64,000 nucleotides of DNA from Gordoniibacillus kamchatkensis (GTDB lineage: Bacteria; Bacillota; Bacilli; Paenibacillales; NBRC-103111): contig NZ_JXAK01000008.1 in assembly GCF_000829455.1 (NCBI RefSeq), positions 62,001 through 126,000 on the forward strand. Reading direction: 5' to 3'. This document shows, one piece after another, positions 60,478 to 64,000 of this stretch; position 1 is the stretch's first letter, and each line of letters begins with the position of its first letter. A model generated the notes under the pieces. The model saw only the letters and a program-made list of their open reading frames with translations, was not told where the DNA came from and searched no databases. Position numbers and translations under genes: made by a program.

Positions 60478-62249
60478 TGGCCATCGACCGCAAAGCTCTT
60501 CCCGGTTTGTTCAAATTCAAGAGCATTCAGTCGAGCATTTCCGTCTCGTTCTCCTGCCTCATTTTGCTGTCGATTACGGTCATCAGCTTCATCTCCTACC
60601 GGTTGTCGGCGGATGCGGTGGAAACGAACTCGGAGCGCTACATTTCGGAAATTATCCAGCAGGTTGGGATGAACATTCAGTCGTACGTAACGAACATGGA
60701 GAACATCTCTACGCTGGCGCTGACGAACAAAGACGTGAAATATTACATATCCGGCACCAGCTTCGTCAGCGAGACGGACCGGAGGCCGTACGAAAAGCGT
60801 ATTTCCGATCTGTTTCAGTCGATTCTCATTACGCGTACCGACATTGCCTCCATCATGGTGTTCGGCTATAACGGCCGCTTCGTCTCCGACCGGAGAATTA
60901 CAAGCTTGAATCCGAATGCAAAGCTCGAAGATCAGCCGTGGTACAAAAATGCGCGGAAAGAGAGCGGCAAATCGGTCATCTCCGCGCCCCACGTGCAAAA
61001 TATCATCCAGAACGAATACCGCTGGGTCGTTTCGCTAAGCCGCGAGCTGAAAAGCGCGGACGGCATTGCGGGCGAAGGGATTTTGCTAGTCGACTTGAAC
61101 TTGAAGGTCATCAACGACATTTGCAGCCATATCAAGCTCGGCAAGCGCGGCTACGTGTTCATCGTCGACCGCGACGGGAATATCGTTTACCATCCGCGGC
61201 AGCAGCTCATCTACAGCAATCTCGAGACCGAATCGATCGAATGGCTGCAGAACAAAAGCAGCGGCAGCTTCATTACGAGCGACGGAGGAGAGAAGCGGAT
61301 CTACACGTTCCGGGACACTCCGTTCGGCTGGAAAATCGTCGGCGTCGCCTATGCGAGCGAGCTGATCGCGAATCAGACGCAGTTTAAGCTGTCCTATTTA
61401 TTTTGGTGCGTGCTCGGGGTGGCGGTCGCGCTGCTGCTTTCCTTTACGCTGTCGCGGCGCCTTTCCATGCCGATCAGGCAGCTGCAGGGCAGCATGAAGC
61501 AGCTCGAGAAGGGGAACCTCGACATCCGCTCGGACATTCACAGCACCGACGAAATCGGGCAGCTCGGCCGCACGTTCAACATTATGGTCGGCAAAATCAG
61601 AGAGCTGATGGAGCAAATTATCGCCGGCGAGGAGCTGAAGCGCAGAAGCGAGATGAAGCTGCTGCAGGCGCAAATCAACCCGCATTTTCTGTACAACACG
61701 CTGGACTCGATCATTTGGATGGCGGAGCGGCAAAAGAGCGCCGAGGTCGTGCAAATGACGTCGTCGTTATCCAAGCTGTTTCGCGCCATCATCAACAAGA
61801 GCGAGGACATGATCCCGATTCGCCTCGAGCTCGAGCACGTGTCCAACTATTTGCTCATCCAGAAGATGCGGTACAAAAACAAGCTCGACTACCGGATCGA
61901 TGTGGATCCGCGCATATGGCATTGCAAAGTTTCGAAAATTGTGCTGCAGCCGCTCGTCGAAAACGCCATTTACCACGGCATCAAAAACAAGCCCGGCCTC
62001 GGCGAAATCACCATCAGCGGCCACGAGGCGGAAGGGGTTATCGTGCTGAAAGTAACCGATAACGGCATCGGTATTCCCCCGGACAAGCTGGAGCAAATGG
62101 GCAAGCGGCAGGCGAACCCGAGCGGCGGCATCGGCGTGCCGAACGTAGGCGAGCGAATCAGGCTGCTCGGAGACGATTACGGCGTCGCGGTCAAGAGCGA
62201 GGCGGGAATAGGGACCGAAGTGACGCTCGTGCTCCCCAAGTGCGAATAG
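60477..62249 (+). CDS. YesM-type sensor histidine kinase (dCache-HAMP-HisK)
   Basis: 590 aa. Two membrane helices (about residues 18-40 and 305-325) enclose a dCache-type extracytoplasmic sensor (SYVTNMENISTLALTNKDVKYY ... ILLVDLNLKVINDI). HAMP follows; the phospho-acceptor His is in LLQAQINPHFLYNTLDSIIWMAE, and the ATPase has ENAIYHGIKNKPGLG and DNGIGIPPDKLEQM. ATG 60477 overlaps the regulator stop. Confidence 0.95.
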   Translation: MAIDRKALPGLFKFKSIQSSISVSFSCLILLSITVISFISYRLSADAVETNSERYISEIIQQVGMNIQSYVTNMENISTLALTNKDVKYYISGTSFVSETDRRPYEKRISDLFQSILITRTDIASIMVFGYNGRFVSDRRITSLNPNAKLEDQPWYKNARKESGKSVISAPHVQNIIQNEYRWVVSLSRELKSADGIAGEGILLVDLNLKVINDICSHIKLGKRGYVFIVDRDGNIVYHPRQQLIYSNLETESIEWLQNKSSGSFITSDGGEKRIYTFRDTPFGWKIVGVAYASELIANQTQFKLSYLFWCVLGVAVALLLSFTLSRRLSMPIRQLQGSMKQLEKGNLDIRSDIHSTDEIGQLGRTFNIMVGKIRELMEQIIAGEELKRRSEMKLLQAQINPHFLYNTLDSIIWMAERQKSAEVVQMTSSLSKLFRAIINKSEDMIPIRLELEHVSNYLLIQKMRYKNKLDYRIDVDPRIWHCKVSKIVLQPLVENAIYHGIKNKPGLGEITISGHEAEGVIVLKVTDNGIGIPPDKLEQMGKRQANPSGGIGVPNVGERIRLLGDDYGVAVKSEAGIGTEVTLVLPKCE

Positions 62250-62264
62250 AAAGGAGCTTCGGGC

Positions 62265-63251
62265 ATGCACAAAAGAACATTGCTCATCTCCGTGCTGCTC
62301 GTCCTCGCGGCGGGACTGTTTGCCGTATACGGCGTAGAAACGCTGCGCATGTCGGGTGGCAAAACGCGGCAAATTGCCGTCATTATGAAATCGGGCGACA
62401 TCCGGTCGGAGTTTTGGCAAACGTTCGGCGAAGGGGTGAAAGCCGCAGCGAAACGGTTCGATGTGAACGCCGAAATCGCTGGCCCGCTGTCGGAGAGCGA
62501 TGCCGACGGGCAAATCAAAGCCGTGAACGAAGCGATTGCCAAAAAGCCCGACGCCATCGTCCTCGCCGCAACCGACGAAGCGAAGCTGAAGCCGTCCGTG
62601 GACAAAATCAAAAAAGCCGGAATCAAGCTCGTCTCGGTCGATACGGCGTCGAACGCCGGTGCAACCGAGAGCGTTATCGCCACCGATCAGACCGAAGCCG
62701 GCAAACGAGCCGGGCTCCATCTGGCCGGGCAACTGACGGCAAACGCCTCGAAAGCGTTCATTTTGAAAAGCGCGAACGGTGCCGCAGAAGCGGCGGAGCG
62801 GGAAGAAGGCGTTAGAGCCGCCCTCAGCGGCTCGCCGCAAGCCGAGTACATCGGCACCTTCACGAGCGAAGGAACGGAAGACCGTGCGTACGAGACGGCC
62901 AAGCTGCTTCTGGCATCGCACTCCGACGTCAAAGGCATCGTTTGCTTGAACGAGAAAATGACTTTGGGGGCAGCACGGGCGATCAAGGAAAAAGCTTTGA
63001 CGGGCGAAATCAAGCTCATCGGCTTCGACAGCTCCATCTATATCGTCAAGCTGCTGGAAGAGGGAGTCGTGCAGGCAACGGTCGTACAGAAGCCCTTTAA
63101 TATGGGGTTCCTGTCGATCAAGTCGGCCGTGCAGCTGCTGAGCGGGATCAAGGCGAATCCGAAGCAGTACGTCGAATCTCTCGTCATTACGAAAGACAAC
63201 ATGTACTCGCAGCAAAACCAGCAGCTGCTCTTTCCGATTGTCGAAAGGTAA
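62265..63251 (+). CDS. RbsB-like periplasmic sugar-binding protein, membrane anchored
   Basis: 328 aa. N-terminal anchor or signal (LISVLLVLAAGLFAVYGV) without lipobox Cys. Type I binding fold: QIAVIMKSGDIRSEFWQTFGEGVKAAAKRF, KKPDAIVLAATDEAKLKPSVDKIKKAGIKLVSVDT, SVIATDQTEAGKRAGLHLAGQL, GEIKLIGFDSSIYIVKLLEEG and ATVVQKPFNMGFLSIKSAVQLL. Since no permease is seen beside it, it may be the ligand sensor for the adjacent kinase. Confidence 0.88.
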   Translation: MHKRTLLISVLLVLAAGLFAVYGVETLRMSGGKTRQIAVIMKSGDIRSEFWQTFGEGVKAAAKRFDVNAEIAGPLSESDADGQIKAVNEAIAKKPDAIVLAATDEAKLKPSVDKIKKAGIKLVSVDTASNAGATESVIATDQTEAGKRAGLHLAGQLTANASKAFILKSANGAAEAAEREEGVRAALSGSPQAEYIGTFTSEGTEDRAYETAKLLLASHSDVKGIVCLNEKMTLGAARAIKEKALTGEIKLIGFDSSIYIVKLLEEGVVQATVVQKPFNMGFLSIKSAVQLLSGIKANPKQYVESLVITKDNMYSQQNQQLLFPIVER

Positions 63252-63271
63252 GCGGGGGGGAGACTGATCAT

Positions 63272-64000
63272 ATGAACAAGGGCAAGCTGGCGCTTGGCAT
63301 CGCGGCGCTTCTCCTCTTGGCCGCTCAGCTCGGCGGATGCATCGGGGTTCAGGAGCAAGATGGACCCCCTCGCGATGCCGCCAAACGGGTCATTTCGTTC
63401 GTCGTGCCGGAATACAGTACGGCGACCAAGCCGCAGTTCGAAAGCTTGGTGAAAGATTTCGAGGCCATTCATCCCGATGTGGAAATCGCGCTGCAGGTCA
63501 TCAACTGGGACTTTCTCGACAGCGCTTATAACACGATGATCAGCAAAAATCAGCCGCCGGACTTGCTGATCACGAACGTGTACGCTCATTTTGCGAGAGA
63601 CGGCTTGCTGAGCAGCATGGAGGATATCGTGTCGCCGGCGCTCAAAAGCCGCTTTTATCCCGTTCTGCTGAATAACGGGACGATGGGCGGAGTGTTGTAT
63701 GCGCTCCCGTACGTAGCCTCCACCCGGGAAATGTATTACAACAAAGATATTTTCGACGAGCTGGGCATTGCGGAGCCGCCGCGGACGTGGACCGAGCTGG
63801 AGGAAACCGCGCGGAAAATTAAAGAGCTGAAGCGCGAGGACGGCTTCGGGCTCGATTTTACGGACAACGAAATTTGGGCTTATTTGTCCTACTTTTTTAT
63901 CGGCGCGGGCGGCGGGTGGATGAAGGACGGCAAATGGACGATCAATTCCCCGGAAAACGTCGAAGGCCTCACTTTCCTCCTGAATCTGTACGAGAAAGGG
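63272..64000 (+). CDS. ABC sugar-transporter solute-binding lipoprotein (3' end cut by window)
   Basis: First 243 codons only. The signal MNKGKLALGIAALLLLAAQLGGC gives a lipidated Cys at about residue 23. The mature part (VISFVVPEYSTATKPQFESLVKDFEAIHPDVEIALQVINWDFLDSAYNTMISKNQPPDLL, then ALPYVASTREMYYNKDIFDELGIAEPPRTWTELEETARKIKE) is a type II (ABC family 1, maltose/oligosaccharide) binding protein. Permease genes are expected outside the window. RBS AGCGGGGGGGAGACTGATCAT. Confidence 0.9.
   Translation, partial: MNKGKLALGIAALLLLAAQLGGCIGVQEQDGPPRDAAKRVISFVVPEYSTATKPQFESLVKDFEAIHPDVEIALQVINWDFLDSAYNTMISKNQPPDLLITNVYAHFARDGLLSSMEDIVSPALKSRFYPVLLNNGTMGGVLYALPYVASTREMYYNKDIFDELGIAEPPRTWTELEETARKIKELKREDGFGLDFTDNEIWAYLSYFFIGAGGGWMKDGKWTINSPENVEGLTFLLNLYEKG

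Overview
The window reads as a chromosomal segment of a moderately high-GC, endospore-forming Firmicute, most likely Paenibacillus or a close relative in the Paenibacillaceae. The evidence is sporulation genes (spoIVA, spoVIF, ypeB, prsW, YIEGIA and its partner), strong AGGAGG ribosome sites, frequent TTG/GTG starts, and a gene order that follows the Bacillus subtilis block ypbH-gudB-prsW-ypeB-ypfB-cmk-ypfD-fni-yphA-yphB-der-plsY-gpsA-spoIVA-hbs-mtrB-hepS-menG-hepT-ndk-cheR-aroC-aroB-aroH-trp-hisC-tyrA. No rRNA, CRISPR array, intact insertion sequence or prophage was seen.

Layout. 1-2408: 3' part of uvrA. 2485-4009: minus-strand accessory genes (DoxX-like, AHSA1-like, VOC/glyoxalase). 4771-8916: a small membrane protein, then an ABC exporter overlapping its two-component system. 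9141-12050: minus-strand LysE exporter, TIM-barrel sugar isomerase and a lone MBOAT acyltransferase. 12497-31980: the conserved housekeeping/sporulation block. 32240: HU. 32640-37000: a low-GC accessory stretch (DUF3465-like, YjfB, SIMPL, MEKHLA, DUF1003, tRNA-Pro, GNAT) that separates hbs from mtrB and hepS. 37187-44170: PAP2, TRAP (mtrB), hepS-menG-mqnP-mqnA-hepT and ndk. 44265-45432: a second small accessory insertion. 45735-58631: cheR and the aromatic amino-acid supercluster. 58861-64000: a response regulator/histidine kinase with two sugar-binding proteins, the last cut by the window end.

How the parts work together. aroC, aroB and aroH make chorismate and start its use. trpEDCFBA, hisC and tyrA turn it into tryptophan, histidine-pathway aminotransfer products and tyrosine. 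The trp leader (49589-49829) carries a sigma-A promoter, about 15 closely spaced GAG/TAG triplets and an intrinsic terminator, so it is a TRAP attenuator; TRAP itself (mtrB) is encoded 11 kb upstream. The hep operon joins the polyprenyl side-chain synthase to menG, mqnA and a UbiA-type prenyltransferase, which implies futalosine-pathway menaquinone.

The most general oddity is a set of single-base indels, mostly in homopolymers, that break conserved or essential genes (DoxX, mecA/ypbH, der, menG, trpE, trpB and two accessory genes). These look like consensus sequencing errors rather than biology, and the true proteins can be read across them. The most novel non-coding feature is a family of four roughly 62-bp palindrome-ended elements in intergenic gaps at 8968, 15959, 16024 and 18435.
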